64,000 bases of DNA from Alphaproteobacteria bacterium (GCA_006844765.1 SPJV01000078.1:40120-104119), one strand, 5' to 3'; shown: positions 44,891 through 54,357, counted from the stretch's first letter. Program-made: numbers and translations. Notes: generated from the sequence alone by a model not told the origin.

Positions 44891-45733
44891 TTAATTGGGT
44901 CTGTTTTGACAATCTGATGGGTATTGGGCTGGAGGTGGAAGGATTGGTTCCACCTCCGGCTCCCATTGCAAGGCATAGGGCCGTGCTGCGGCCATCATCG
45001 CTTGGATATACGGATTCTTTACTTGAGGCCCCTCATGCTCGAGAGCCCAGGCGGCACCATGTTCAACGGCATAGGCCGCATAAAAGTAGAAAAGCAATAC
45101 ATCCTCTTTTGGTCCCCCCCCGGCAAACCCACTTGCAAAACCATAGACAGCTTCCGGCAACCCTTGACGGGCTGCCCGCGTCACCCACCAGGCCGCTTCA
45201 AGATTATCTCTTTCACGGACGAATTTCTTAGCGTGAAAAAGCTGCGCCACAGGGTGGCCTCGATTGGCAGCAACGGTCAGCCAGCACTGCCCATATGGCG
45301 TCTCGCGAAACTCTATGCCCAAATCTACTTGGGCTTCCACATCCCCCGCCCAGGATCGGTCGAACAAATGCGCGTGACGTTCCTTATTTGAATAGTCGCC
45401 ATACGCGGATCTTTGTTGCCAAGCTGGCCACCCATTCACCGCGACGCCTGCAGAATTGGCAATACTCGATAGAAAATACTTGCCTGAGGCCTCAGCAAGT
45501 GACGTGGTATCCTCCCACGTCAGAACGCGCCACGGGACCTCATCCGGTTGAATACGAGGATCAATGTCGGGATTGTATTCATTGTCGTTGAGGATCTTAT
45601 CCGACCAATATCGGAACATGGATCCTCCCACGACCAGAACGACGAAAAGCATAAGGACCCCTGCCGTCTTCAACAGCGCCCGACGCATCACTGGATCGTT
45701 CTCAAATAGCATGCAGCAATGATAAAACGCCAC
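44891..45733 (-). CDS. Membrane-anchored Sel1-like repeat protein
   Basis: A protein of up to 280 aa. One N-terminal membrane helix (RALLKTAGVLMLFVVLVVGG), then a soluble domain whose second half looks like Sel1/TPR helices: AGDVEAQVDLGIEFRETPYG, QCWLTVAANRGHPVAQLFHA, NLEAAWWVTRAARQGLPEAV, YGFASGFAGGGPKEDVLLFY. The start is unsure: GTG at 45733, ATG at 45712 or ATG at 45688. It ends Pro-rich (PILPPPAQYPS). Convergent with the 788-aa gene with 11 bp between stops. Sel1 proteins are usually scaffolds; a few act as immunity or inhibitor proteins, which is only suggestive here. Confidence 0.68.
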   Translation of the reverse strand: MAFYHCCMLFENDPVMRRALLKTAGVLMLFVVLVVGGSMFRYWSDKILNDNEYNPDIDPRIQPDEVPWRVLTWEDTTSLAEASGKYFLSSIANSAGVAVNGWPAWQQRSAYGDYSNKERHAHLFDRSWAGDVEAQVDLGIEFRETPYGQCWLTVAANRGHPVAQLFHAKKFVRERDNLEAAWWVTRAARQGLPEAVYGFASGFAGGGPKEDVLLFYFYAAYAVEHGAAWALEHEGPQVKNPYIQAMMAAARPYALQWEPEVEPILPPPAQYPSDCQNRPN

Positions 45734-45863
45734 GGCCTCTTATTCAATATATAGAGATGACATCTGAATTTCTCCCTTATCGGTGGTTTTGCCGATAGTT
45801 GGGGTATCGCGGTGCCTACCCGGCACCTATCCGAGCGAGGTTTTGCCAGAGGACGCGGAGGCC

Positions 45864-45902
45864 AGAAAAACGAAACCCCCGCAGAGTACCGCGAGGGTTT
45901 CG
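45864..45902 (-). terminator. Rho-independent terminator of tRNA-Ala
   Basis: On the minus strand, directly after the tRNA, CGAAACCCTCGCGG pairs with CTGCGGGGGTTTCG (45871-45902) and is followed by a GTTTTTC run (down to 45864). A textbook hairpin plus T-run. Confidence 0.85.
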
Positions 45903-45903
45903 A

Positions 45904-45979
<76 letters not shown>

Positions 45980-46121
45980 GTATATGTTTGTCGCCGATGC
46001 GAGGAATGCTCGCACCAACTCTGCCGGCTTTGGGTCGCCAGCGGAGGAGGTTTTTACGCGCGACGCCGGTTATGACGCAAGTCAAAAATGACCGCGCGTC
46101 AAAACACGGCTGTCATCTCGA

Positions 46122-46454
46122 TTACTCGTCGCTGTCGCCGCTGGTCCCGGCAACGGGGATCGGCACATCGGCGTCATCTTCGAGATCACTGGTATCTTCC
46201 AGCACACTCTCATCCGTGTCGTCGTCATCGAGTGTATCCTCGATATCATCCGATTCGGACTCTGCCGCCGGCTCCGCCACCTTCTTCGCTTTATCATCCG
46301 GAGGCGCGGACCGGCCACGCTTCAGTTTGACCGATGCTTCCGGATCGAAAACCACTTCACATGCCGGACACACGATCGGATTGCGCTTCATATCGTAGAA
46401 CTTTGCGCCACAGCTGAGGCATTGACGCTTGAGACCCAATTCGGGTTTGGCCAC
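46122..46454 (-). CDS. TIGR02300 family protein (zinc-ribbon plus acidic tail)
   Basis: A 110-aa protein with N-terminal GLKRQCLSCGAKFYDMKRNP and IVCPACEVVFDPE, giving two CxxC pairs for a zinc ribbon and the FYDLN-type FYDMKR. The remaining 60 residues are highly acidic and disordered (EDTLDDDDTDESVLEDTS). This family is near-universal in alphaproteobacteria; its function is unknown. It is divergent from aroA, as in many relatives. Confidence 0.94.
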   Translation of the reverse strand: MAKPELGLKRQCLSCGAKFYDMKRNPIVCPACEVVFDPEASVKLKRGRSAPPDDKAKKVAEPAAESESDDIEDTLDDDDTDESVLEDTSDLEDDADVPIPVAGTSGDSDE

Positions 46455-46641
46455 GGAACTTCTCCCTTAACGACCATTGTTGCAGACCCGCCGGAAACCG
46501 ATAGCCGGCCCCGTAACGCGGGCGAGGGGGGCAATTGCCAAATATTAACCGCCCTGTCAAAAGCAAAAATCGTTCTGGCAATTGCTCAGCCCCTCCGATC
46601 CTGCTACAGCCGGGCCGCGCCAGCAGCAATTCGCAACTGAT

Positions 46642-47970
46642 ATGAGCCCCATTTCGATGCCCAGCCTGACTGCATCCCCCTCCCCCGCCCTGACCGGAGA
46701 TATCCGGGTGCCCGGCGATAAATCCATCTCCCACCGCGCCGTGATGCTCGGCGCCTTGGCGGTCGGCCGCACCACAGTCTCCGGCCTGTTGGAAGGCGAA
46801 GATGTCCTAGCAACCGCCGCGGCTTTCCGGGCCATGGGCGCCACTGTCGAACATCAAGCAGATGGCACCTGGACGATTGATGGTGTCGGGCTTGGCGGTT
46901 TGCGGGAGCCTGCGGAAGTCTTGGACATGGGGAATTCGGGCACAGCGGCGCGGCTGCTTCTAGGCGTCCTTGCCGGACATCCGATCCGCGCCTTCATGAC
47001 GGGCGATGCCTCACTTACCAAGCGCCCGATGAACCGGGTTGCCGGTCCGCTGCGACAAATGGGCGCCGTGATCGAAACCCGCTCCGAAGGGCGCCTGCCG
47101 CTGATGATCGAAGGCCGCGCCGAACCGCTGCCTATAGACTATGAGCTTCCCGTTGCCTCCGCCCAGGTTAAGTCAGCGGTGCTTCTCGCCGGACTGACAG
47201 CACGCGGCAAGACCACGGTCATCGAGCCGGTCGCCACCCGCGATCATTCCGAACGCATGTTGCGGGCCTTTGGGGCCGAGGTCACTGTCACACCGGAAGG
47301 GTCGGGCAACCGGATCACCGTGACCGGACAGCCGGAACTGATCGCCTGCGAGATTGCCGTTCCCTCCGATCCATCCTCCGCCGCCTTCCCGATGGTGGCC
47401 GCACTGATCGTTCCCGGTTCTGACGTAACCTTGCGTAGTGTCGGCATGAACCCGACACGCGCCGGCCTGATCGATACACTGATCGAAATGGGCGGGGACA
47501 TCGATATCCTGGATCGGCGCGAAGAAGGTGGCGAACCTGTCGCCGATCTACGCATCCGGCATTCCGCCCTGAAGGGGATCTCTGTCCCGCCTGATCGCGC
47601 ACCCAGCATGATTGATGAATATCCGGTTCTTGCCGTCGCCGCGTCCTTTGCCACTGGTGCAACCGAGATGCGCGGCGTGCATGAACTGCGGGTCAAGGAA
47701 TGCGACCGCCTGGCCGCGACCATCGCCGGGCTGAAAGCAAATGGGGTCACCTGCGAGATGGGTGAAGACTGGATGGTCGTCGAAGGGGGCGTCGGGTCTG
47801 TAAAAGGGGGCGGCACGGTTGAAACCCATATCGACCACCGCATCGCCATGAGCTTCCTGGTCATGGGCCTTGCCTCAAAAAGTGGTGTCACCATTGACGA
47901 CGATGCCGCCATCGCCACCAGCTTCCCCGGATTTCGGGATTTGATACAAGGCCTCGGTGGAAATCTCTGA
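46642..47970 (+). CDS. aroA: 3-phosphoshikimate 1-carboxyvinyltransferase (EPSP synthase)
   Basis: A 442-aa enzyme of the shikimate pathway. Seen: [40 protein letters not shown] (active-site GNSGT), [40 protein letters not shown], and near the end [20 protein letters not shown] and [30 protein letters not shown] has Ala where many class I enzymes have the same Gly-Asp-x-SLxxRPM, so it is glyphosate class-ambiguous by eye. ATG at 46642 is preferred to the longer frame. It is followed 19 bp later by cmk. Confidence 0.97.
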   Translation: MSPISMPSLTASPSPALTGDIRVPGDKSISHRAVMLGALAVGRTTVSGLLEGEDVLATAAAFRAMGATVEHQADGTWTIDGVGLGGLREPAEVLDMGNSGTAARLLLGVLAGHPIRAFMTGDASLTKRPMNRVAGPLRQMGAVIETRSEGRLPLMIEGRAEPLPIDYELPVASAQVKSAVLLAGLTARGKTTVIEPVATRDHSERMLRAFGAEVTVTPEGSGNRITVTGQPELIACEIAVPSDPSSAAFPMVAALIVPGSDVTLRSVGMNPTRAGLIDTLIEMGGDIDILDRREEGGEPVADLRIRHSALKGISVPPDRAPSMIDEYPVLAVAASFATGATEMRGVHELRVKECDRLAATIAGLKANGVTCEMGEDWMVVEGGVGSVKGGGTVETHIDHRIAMSFLVMGLASKSGVTIDDDAAIATSFPGFRDLIQGLGGNL

Positions 47971-47989
47971 TGCTGAGGAGCAGGAAGAT

Positions 47990-48670
47990 ATGATCGTAAT
48001 TGCCCTGGATGGACCGGCTGCGAGCGGTAAGGGGACGTTGTCAAAACGTCTGGCGCGGCATTTCTCCTTTGCGCATTTGGATACTGGGAAGCTCTATCGC
48101 GCTGTCGGACTGGCGGTTGTGCGGACCGGAGGCGATCCGGAAGACGAAGCCGCCGCCTTGGATGCAGCACAGGCGCTTGATCCCACGACACTGGGCGACC
48201 CGGCGCTTGCGGGTGATGACGCGGCGGCAGCAGCCTCCAAAGTCGCAGCAATGCCGGCGGTGCGCGCTGCCCTGACCGCGTTTCAACGGACCTTTGCAGA
48301 GGTCCCGCCGGAGGGTGCACCGGGGGCGGTTTTGGATGGGCGCGACATCGGCACGGTGATCTGCCCGGATGCGACAGCCAAACTCTTTGTCACCGCTGAT
48401 GTGGAAGAGCGCGCAAAACGCCGTCACAGGGAGTTGCTTGATCGGGGCGAGGCGAGTATATACGCCGCCGTCCTGGCGGATTTGACGGATCGGGACCAGC
48501 GCGATTCCTCACGCGCGACGGCACCGCTGGTGCCTGCAGAGGATGCGATGGTTCTGGACACGACGGAACTGGACGCAGAGCAAGCCTTTCTGGAAGCCCT
48601 GCGATTGGTCGAACCGGCGGTTCAGGAAGCGCTTAGCGCGCTCGATGAGTCCGAAGACGAGATGTTTTAA
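47990..48670 (+). CDS. cmk: Cytidylate kinase
   Basis: A 226-aa kinase that phosphorylates CMP and dCMP. P-loop IVIALDGPAASGKGTLSKRL, the substrate region FAHLDTGKLYRAVGLAVVRT, DGRDIGTVICPDATAKLFVT and the lid DLTDRDQRDSSRATAPL are intact. A GAGGAG site nine bases before the ATG at 47990 supports this start over the longer in-frame one at 47957. The order aroA-cmk-rpsA is conserved in proteobacteria. Confidence 0.96.
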   Translation: MIVIALDGPAASGKGTLSKRLARHFSFAHLDTGKLYRAVGLAVVRTGGDPEDEAAALDAAQALDPTTLGDPALAGDDAAAAASKVAAMPAVRAALTAFQRTFAEVPPEGAPGAVLDGRDIGTVICPDATAKLFVTADVEERAKRRHRELLDRGEASIYAAVLADLTDRDQRDSSRATAPLVPAEDAMVLDTTELDAEQAFLEALRLVEPAVQEALSALDESEDEMF

Positions 48671-48718
48671 GGTTTTCTCGTCCTTTACTTCGTCGATGAC
48701 AAGGTTGGTAGATTTTAC

Positions 48719-48748
48719 CCGACGCGTCCGAGCCTCGCGCCGCGTCGG
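48719..48748 (+). promoter_or_regulatory. Hairpin in the rpsA leader
   Basis: CCGACGCG (48719-48726) and CGCGTCGG (48741-48748) are exact inverted copies around a 14-nt loop, 49 bp after the cmk stop and 120 bp before rpsA. No T-run follows, so it may be an rpsA leader element rather than a terminator. Low certainty. Confidence 0.35.
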
Positions 48749-48870
48749 TTCCTCGTTCGGAGGAGCTCTTCGGGACTGTGATGTTCTGAAGATTTGGAAA
48801 ATCGGGGCGAGACCGTCGGAGACAACCGGGCGGCAAGTATGCGTTTGAACTCGAAAGGACTAAATGAAAC

Positions 48871-50568
48871 ATGGCTGGTGATGCCGCAATGAAAGAAAGC
48901 TTCGCGGAGCTTCTTGAAGAATCCCTGGGCAAGGACACTGCCCTTGAAGGTACCGTCGTTAAGGGTACCATCATTTCCATCGATAATGACATGGCGCTGA
49001 TCGATGTCGGCCTGAAAGCAGAAGGTCGCGTGGCGCTGAAGGAATTCGGTTCCCCCGGACAGCCGGCGGATCTGAGCCCCGGCGACACGGTCGAAGTCTT
49101 TGTCGAGCGTATGGAAGACAAAAACGGCGAAGCCATGCTCAGCCGCGACAAAGCCCGTCGCGAAGAAGCTTGGCAGAAGCTGGAAGAGCAATTCAACGAC
49201 AGCCAGCGCGTAACCGGCGTCATCTTCGGCCGGGTCAAGGGTGGCTTCACGGTCGACCTGAACGGCGCGGTTGCCTTCTTGCCGGGCAGCCAGGTGGATA
49301 TCCGCCCGGTGCGCGACGTAACCCCGCTGATGAACACCCCGCAGCCTTTCCAGATCCTGAAAATGGACCGGGCGCGCGGCAATATCGTCGTTTCCCGCCG
49401 GGCGGTTCTGGAAGAGACCCGCGCCGAGCAGCGTTCGGAACTGATCGAAAACCTCAAAGAAGGTCAGGTTCTGGAAGGCGTGGTCAAGAACATCACCGAT
49501 TACGGCGCATTCGTCGATCTGGGCGGTGTCGATGGCCTGCTGCACGTCACGGATATCTCCTGGCGCCGCATCAGCCACCCGTCCGAAGCGCTCAATATCG
49601 GTGAGACGGTTTCGGTGCAGGTCATCCGCTTCAACCCGGAAACGCACCGCATCTCGCTCGGCATGAAGCAGCTGGAAGCCGATCCGTGGGAAGGCGTCGA
49701 AGCCAAATACCCGGTCGCAGCGAAGTTCAACGGTCGTGTCACCAACATCACCGACTACGGCGCCTTCGTGGAGCTGGAAGCCGGGATCGAAGGTCTTGTC
49801 CACGTCTCCGAAATGAGCTGGACCAAGAAAAACGTCCACCCGGGCAAAATCGTCTCCACCTCGCAAGAGGTTGAGGTCATGGTCCTCGACGTTGATCCGA
49901 ACAAACGCCGCATCTCGCTTGGTATCAAACAGTGCCAGGACAATCCCTGGGATGCCTTCACCGACCGTTTCCCGATCGGTGCGGAAATCGAAGGCGAGGT
50001 CAAGAACATCACCGAATTCGGTCTGTTCGTCGGCCTTACCGACGATATCGACGGCATGGTTCATATGTCCGACATCGACTGGGATGCGAATGCCGAAGAA
50101 GCACTGGCTCGCTACAACAAAGGCGACATGGTGCAGGCCAAGATCCTCGACATCGATATCGAGAAAGAGCGTATCTCTCTTGGCATCAAGCAGCTGGCCA
50201 GCGACCCGATGGAAGAAGCACTGGGCGAGATCCGCAAGGGCGCGGTTGTCACCTGCGAGGTTTCCAAGGTTGTCGAAGGCGGCGTCGAGGTAATGGTCAA
50301 TGGCGTCCCTGGCTTCATCCGCAAGTCGGAACTGAGCCGCGATCGCTCTGAACAACGCCCGGACCGCTTTGCCGAAGGCGAAAAGGTCGATGCCAAAATC
50401 ACGGCAATCGACAAATCTTCACGCAAGCTGACGCTTTCCATCAAGGCTCACGAACAAGCCGAAGAGAAAGAAGCGATGGCGAATTACGGCTCCTCCGACA
50501 GTGGTGCATCGCTTGGTGACATCCTGGGCGCCGCGCTTCAACGGCGTGACGAAGAGCAGACCAAGTAA
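48871..50568 (+). CDS. rpsA: 30S ribosomal protein S1
   Basis: A 565-aa RNA-binding protein with six S1 domains, which brings mRNA to the 30S subunit. Repeats are visible: GTIISIDNDMALIDVGLKAE (domain 1), GVIFGRVKGGFTVDLNGAVA, GVVKNITDYGAFVDLGGVDG, GRVTNITDYGAFVELEAGIE, GEVKNITEFGLFVGLTDDID, and CEVSKVVEGGVEVMVNGVPG. Domain-linker phrases such as RRISLGIKQCQDNPWDAF are typical. An antisense frame of over 500 codons exists, but it is a by-product of codon bias. A 200-bp leader precedes it. Confidence 0.98.
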   Translation: MAGDAAMKESFAELLEESLGKDTALEGTVVKGTIISIDNDMALIDVGLKAEGRVALKEFGSPGQPADLSPGDTVEVFVERMEDKNGEAMLSRDKARREEAWQKLEEQFNDSQRVTGVIFGRVKGGFTVDLNGAVAFLPGSQVDIRPVRDVTPLMNTPQPFQILKMDRARGNIVVSRRAVLEETRAEQRSELIENLKEGQVLEGVVKNITDYGAFVDLGGVDGLLHVTDISWRRISHPSEALNIGETVSVQVIRFNPETHRISLGMKQLEADPWEGVEAKYPVAAKFNGRVTNITDYGAFVELEAGIEGLVHVSEMSWTKKNVHPGKIVSTSQEVEVMVLDVDPNKRRISLGIKQCQDNPWDAFTDRFPIGAEIEGEVKNITEFGLFVGLTDDIDGMVHMSDIDWDANAEEALARYNKGDMVQAKILDIDIEKERISLGIKQLASDPMEEALGEIRKGAVVTCEVSKVVEGGVEVMVNGVPGFIRKSELSRDRSEQRPDRFAEGEKVDAKITAIDKSSRKLTLSIKAHEQAEEKEAMANYGSSDSGASLGDILGAALQRRDEEQTK

Positions 50569-50598
50569 TCGTACTTTAGGATCTTCTTGATCTTGATC

Positions 50599-50636
50599 GG
50601 GGGCGTGCCTTAACGGGCGCGCCCCCGTTTCATTTT
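50599..50636 (+). terminator. Rho-independent terminator of rpsA
   Basis: GGGGGCGTGCC (50599-50609) pairs with GGCGCGCCCCC (50616-50626), with one G-T pair and a short loop, followed by GTTTCATTTT. It lies 30 bp after the stop. Confidence 0.85.
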
Positions 50637-51039
50637 GGGAAGAACGCCGGTTTCCAATCCGGTCCGCTTTCATCCGAAAAGCCGATACAGATTAAAAATC
50701 AGTACAACCAAGGGCATATCCGGCGCTTTCATCTTGACGGCTGCACAGGGGTTTGGCAGGGTTTTCAAAGACCTACTTCGTCACATCCTTGTGATGACTG
50801 TTGGGTTGGGACACGCTGATCACGCATTGTCGGCATTCAGTAGTAGAGGTGATGATGCCAATTCTTGTCGAATTGGCCTGAAGTCAGGATCGGCCAAAAA
50901 CAAAAATTAGGACTGACCGTTCACAAGACTGGACTACTGGGACACCGGTATATGGGGGACGGGAACGCGAACAGGGGACGCACATGAATTCCGGGTATGG
51001 CCTTTACAGGCATGGGTTAACAGGGATGGGATTGGCAAC
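50637..51039. other. Intergenic region between rpsA and ihfB
   Basis: About 400 bp with no convincing gene; the one plus frame of 91 codons begins at the terminator and has no family-like sequence. Some relatives carry sppA here; it is absent. The ihfB promoter must lie in this region, but none was recognised. Confidence 0.5.
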
Positions 51040-51345
51040 ATGACGCGATCGGAATTAATCGCCCGGATCGCCCAGCGCTACCCGGATCTCTTCCAACGTG
51101 AGGTCGAGCGTGTTGTTGCTACGATCTTCGATGAAATCACAGATGCGCTTGCCAAAGGCGACCGCGTTGAGCTTCGTGGATTCGGGGCCTTTTCCGTCAA
51201 GGACCGAGAACCGCGCACAGGCCGCAACCCCCGCACCGGGGAAACCGTTAAGGTGGACGCAAAATCTGTCCCGAGCTTTAAAACCGGGAAACAACTGCGT
51301 GAGCGCCTGAACGAGAATAATCCGCAGATCAACGCACGGCGCTGA
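51040..51345 (+). CDS. ihfB: Integration host factor subunit beta
   Basis: A 101-aa DNA-bending protein of the HU/IHF family. Seen: [60 protein letters not shown], and the DNA-contacting arm [20 protein letters not shown]. The Asn-Pro pair that intercalates is present. IHF-beta is told from HU by the ELI(A)RI start and position after rpsA, as in most proteobacteria. The start has only a weak ribosome site. Confidence 0.95.
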   Translation: MTRSELIARIAQRYPDLFQREVERVVATIFDEITDALAKGDRVELRGFGAFSVKDREPRTGRNPRTGETVKVDAKSVPSFKTGKQLRERLNENNPQINARR

Positions 51346-51640
51346 GCATCAAGCGGCACAAATCTGACGTCTAGCCTTCTCGACGCCCTCTAGTCTTTGG
51401 TGGCTTTGCGTGTTTCGCCGACTGTGACTATTCGAGATCGTGAACAGTTGCGACCGCTTGGCGCGTTGCCAAAGGCAGCCGGATTGGGGTAGCTATTTGT
51501 CTAACGCCCGCTGCTCGGTCCGGCGCTGCGCACAAGAGCAGACCAACCGGCAAACGGCAGTGCATCGGTAGACTGGCTAAAACCAGGGGTAACCGGTGCC
51601 GAAATGCGCGATCTTGGCTTATGGTAAAGGAGGATCCTGA
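51346..51640. other. Intergenic region after ihfB
   Basis: About 295 bp without a gene. The only clear element is the strong AGGAGG site right before the lapA-like start. Some short inverted segments were seen but no clean terminator. Confidence 0.45.
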
Positions 51641-52036
51641 ATGTCCCGTCTCCTCGGATTGGTGGTCATCATTCCCTTGGGCATCATTGCCGTATCCTTC
51701 GGTGCCTCTAACGGCGAATGGGTTTCCTTACGGCTGTTCCCGCTTCCGGGAGAACTTGCCCTGCCCTTAGCCTCAGTGATTTTTGGCGCCCTGTTCCTGG
51801 GTGTCATCCTGGGCGGGATCGCAGCTTGGATCGGCGCCGGTGTTGTCCGTGGTCGGGCTCGCACTGCCGAGCGCGCGGTCAGGGTGCGCGACCATGAGAT
51901 AAATGAAATGCGCCGAAAGTTTGCCGATGCCGCTGAGCAGGCGACTGCCCCTGGCCCGATTAAGATCGGCGCGGATCCGACACGGGCGAAGGCCGGTCTT
52001 CTGGAAGAGGACAAATCACGGAACCAAGCGGCATAG
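51641..52036 (+). CDS. LapA-like (DUF1049) inner-membrane protein
   Basis: A 131-aa protein with two hydrophobic helices (LLGLVVIIPLGIIAVSFGAS and LASVIFGALFLGVILGGIAA) and a short basic cytoplasmic segment (GRARTAERAVRVRDHEINEM). This matches the LapA/DUF1049 family, which helps regulate lipopolysaccharide assembly with LapB in E. coli. No lapB is visible nearby, so the LPS role is inferred from family only. It precedes pyrF by 25 bp, a common arrangement. Confidence 0.88.
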   Translation: MSRLLGLVVIIPLGIIAVSFGASNGEWVSLRLFPLPGELALPLASVIFGALFLGVILGGIAAWIGAGVVRGRARTAERAVRVRDHEINEMRRKFADAAEQATAPGPIKIGADPTRAKAGLLEEDKSRNQAA

Positions 52037-52061
52037 ACGAACAACTGGACGAGGCGCCTAG

Positions 52062-52838
52062 ATGACTGCACAGACAGCCCACCCGACCCCAAGCCGCGCC
52101 AGTGATCGCATTCTGGTGGCGCTCGACACCCCCGATATCGCGCGCGCGGCAACCTTGTCTCGCGATCTGGTCGGCGCCGTCGGCGGGGTCAAGCTGGGTA
52201 TGGAGTTCTTCAATAGGAATGGTCACGACGGCGTGCGCCAAGTCGTGCGCGCAAGCCCGGATGAGACACCCCGCGGTGATGCGACGAAACAACAGCGGCT
52301 CTTTCTGGACCTGAAATTCCACGATATCCCCAACACGGTCGCCGGCGCTGTCCGCTCGGTCATGCCACTGGCGCCGATGATCCTCAATGTCCATGCAGCC
52401 GGTGGGCACGCGATGATGAAGGCCGCCGTCGATGCTGCCAATTTTGAGGCAGAGGCAATGGGCATCGTTCGCCCCCTGGTCATCGCCGTCACGGTCCTGA
52501 CCAGCCTGGATGAAGTAGACTTGAACGCCGTTGGGCAACGCGGTCCGGCGTCTGAACAAGTCGTCAGACTAGCCCGGCTGACCCAGGATTCAGGGCTTGA
52601 TGGCGTTGTCTGCTCGGCACGGGAAATTACTGCGATCCGCCAGGAATGTGGCCCGGACTTCAAGCTGATTGTCCCCGGGATCCGGCCTGCTGGGGCGGAA
52701 ATCGGGGATCAGAAGCGGGTGATGACGCCGGATCAGGCGATCCATGCCGGGGCTGATTATATCGTTATCGGACGCCCCATTACCGGTGCAGATGACCCGG
52801 TTGCCGCAGCGCAGGCAATCGCCGACAGCATCAACTGA
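52062..52838 (+). CDS. pyrF: Orotidine 5'-phosphate decarboxylase
   Basis: A 258-aa enzyme producing UMP. Seen: RILVALDTPDIARAATLSRD, VGGVKLGMEFFNRNGHDGVR, the catalytic LFLDLKFHDIPNTVAGAVRS (Asp-x-Lys-x-x-Asp), LNVHAAGGHAMMKAAVDAAN, VIAVTVLTSLDEVDLNAVGQ and GADYIVIGRPITGADDPVAA. A short N-terminal extension and an internal insertion (ASPDETPRGDATKQQR) make it slightly longer than the E. coli enzyme. Confidence 0.97.
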   Translation: MTAQTAHPTPSRASDRILVALDTPDIARAATLSRDLVGAVGGVKLGMEFFNRNGHDGVRQVVRASPDETPRGDATKQQRLFLDLKFHDIPNTVAGAVRSVMPLAPMILNVHAAGGHAMMKAAVDAANFEAEAMGIVRPLVIAVTVLTSLDEVDLNAVGQRGPASEQVVRLARLTQDSGLDGVVCSAREITAIRQECGPDFKLIVPGIRPAGAEIGDQKRVMTPDQAIHAGADYIVIGRPITGADDPVAAAQAIADSIN

Positions 52839-52852
52839 CGGCGGCACCAGCG

Positions 52853-53656
52853 TTGCGCCACTTCGATCCGCCTGCACCAATCCTGCCGCAAGGCCTGTTT
52901 GCCGGAACATTGTTCCTGCCGTTTCGCGCGCCCCTAGTATTCTTCAGCGCGGCGTGGCCAACAATCATCGCCCTGTTGTTGCTTGATTTATGGGAGCCAG
53001 GCCGGACTTGGCGTTCGTTCGGTGCCGTGACATTTTCGTTCATTATCAACGATATCCTGTTCCTCATCGGACTGGCACCGCTTGTGCTCGCTTGGGGTCG
53101 GCTGGTGCCGGATCTATTCAACGGCAAGCGTCTGACGGCAGACTGGCTCCTCCCCCTCATATCTATCTTTCACCTGAGGAGCCTGACCCTTTTCATCGGG
53201 CTTTGTCTCGCCCTGCTTACCGCATTTTGTGTTCTTCAAATGACAAGCAGCGCGATTATCGCCGGCGCATCAGAACTGCTGGGAGACATCGTCCCGATTG
53301 GCTTAACCGTCTGGGCAAGTGATGTTCTGAAAGGGTTGGCCCTGGGCATCGCCTTCTGGTTTGGGCTATCCCTCGCCCGTTGTATGAGAGAGCCAAGCAA
53401 AGGTCTGCTACTACCGGCGATCGGCTGGCTACCGCGCTGCCTGCTGGCCGCATTCGTCTTCGGCGCCTTACACTATATTGCCGGCGAAAATGTCATTCCA
53501 ATGGTCGCGGAACCACTGTCCCACATTGACGTGTTTCTTGCCCAAGGGACCTATCGGGGATTGGGAGGCGTGTTAACGCTCCTCCTAACCGCTTGGATCG
53601 CCGCCTATATCGCCGTCATCGCGGCGGCTGTGTTACACGCCGAAGCGTCAGATTAA
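52853..53656 (+). CDS. Polytopic membrane protein, unknown function
   Basis: A 267-aa protein with about six hydrophobic segments: PLVFFSAAWPTIIALLLLDL, VTFSFIINDILFLIGLAPLV, LTLFIGLCLALLTAFCVLQM, LKGLALGIAFWFGLSLARCM, CLLAAFVFGALHYIAGENVI and LLLTAWIAAYIAVIAAAVLH. Start is a TTG at 52853 with a poor ribosome site, 14 bp after pyrF; a later start is possible. No family recognised. Its 3' end overlaps the convergent AlkB-like gene by 41 bp. Confidence 0.62.
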   Translation: MRHFDPPAPILPQGLFAGTLFLPFRAPLVFFSAAWPTIIALLLLDLWEPGRTWRSFGAVTFSFIINDILFLIGLAPLVLAWGRLVPDLFNGKRLTADWLLPLISIFHLRSLTLFIGLCLALLTAFCVLQMTSSAIIAGASELLGDIVPIGLTVWASDVLKGLALGIAFWFGLSLARCMREPSKGLLLPAIGWLPRCLLAAFVFGALHYIAGENVIPMVAEPLSHIDVFLAQGTYRGLGGVLTLLLTAWIAAYIAVIAAAVLHAEASD

Positions 53657-54224
53657 GCCGCCCCGGAACAACGAGCGGAGAGGCCGGGGTTGGATCGATC
53701 CGGTCGATCCCGTGGTAGCACTGCCGCGCCGAGCCCGCCAAAATCACAACATCCCCCGATGACAACCAGACGGACCGGGTCGGATCACGCCGCTTCGGCC
53801 CGCCAATTCGAAATAACCCTCTACCCCCAAGCGAGATAGAGACAACAGGCGCCTCTCTCGCGGCCTCATCCTGATCGCGATGCAGCCCCATCCGCGCGCC
53901 CGGCTCATACCAGTTGATCAGGCACGCCTCAGGCGGGTGGGGATAGCCTGCCAAATCCTGCCAGAGCTTAAGGAGTGCCGGCGGCATCTCGGGCCAAGCC
54001 TGTTTCGTATCGGGATGATGGTCCTGATAGCGATACCCCGTGCGATCAGAAACCCATCCCAGGGGACCGCAATTGCTCATCCGGACAGAGAATTCTTTGC
54101 CGGAGCCCGGCATTGATGGCCGATAAAGCGGGGCATTGGAAAGGGCATGCCGGATTGCTGACAACAGCGCAGACTGCGCCGGCGCATCCAAATATCCGGG
54201 ATAGAGGCCCAGCCCTTCCGTCAT
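53616..54224 (-). CDS. alkB: AlkB-like 2-oxoglutarate/Fe(II) dioxygenase (DNA alkylation repair)
   Basis: A 202-aa enzyme that oxidatively removes methyl groups from 1-methyladenine and 3-methylcytosine. Seen: VRMSNCGPLGWVSDRTGYRY, EACLINWYEPGARMGLHRDQ with the metal HxD (HRD), VVSISLGGRGLFRIGG, SSGDVVILAGSARQCYHGID with the second metal His, and RLNLTLRR with the 2-oxoglutarate Arg. This is the E. coli AlkB branch. No ada gene nearby. Its 3' end overlaps the membrane-protein gene. Confidence 0.93.
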   Translation of the reverse strand: MTEGLGLYPGYLDAPAQSALLSAIRHALSNAPLYRPSMPGSGKEFSVRMSNCGPLGWVSDRTGYRYQDHHPDTKQAWPEMPPALLKLWQDLAGYPHPPEACLINWYEPGARMGLHRDQDEAAREAPVVSISLGGRGLFRIGGPKRRDPTRSVWLSSGDVVILAGSARQCYHGIDRIDPTPASPLVVPGRLNLTLRRVTQPPR

Positions 54225-54357
54225 CGTGAAACCATCCTTGCCCTATCAACGATCCTCATCGGTATCATCTCCCCCCCGCCGCGCCAATCGATGAGCCATT
54301 GCTTGCGCTGGCAGGGCCAAGAGCGCTATGTCTGGCCTTTCCCATAATTGAACCCTG

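Noticed and set aside
48715..50355. Long antisense open frame of over 500 codons opposite rpsA
   Set aside because: It is the mirror of rpsA, whose biased GC-rich codons remove stops on the other strand. It has no family-like motif and overlaps S1 fully.
50635..50910. Possible 91-codon gene after rpsA (plus)
   Set aside because: It starts at the rpsA terminator, has no ribosome site and no known pattern.
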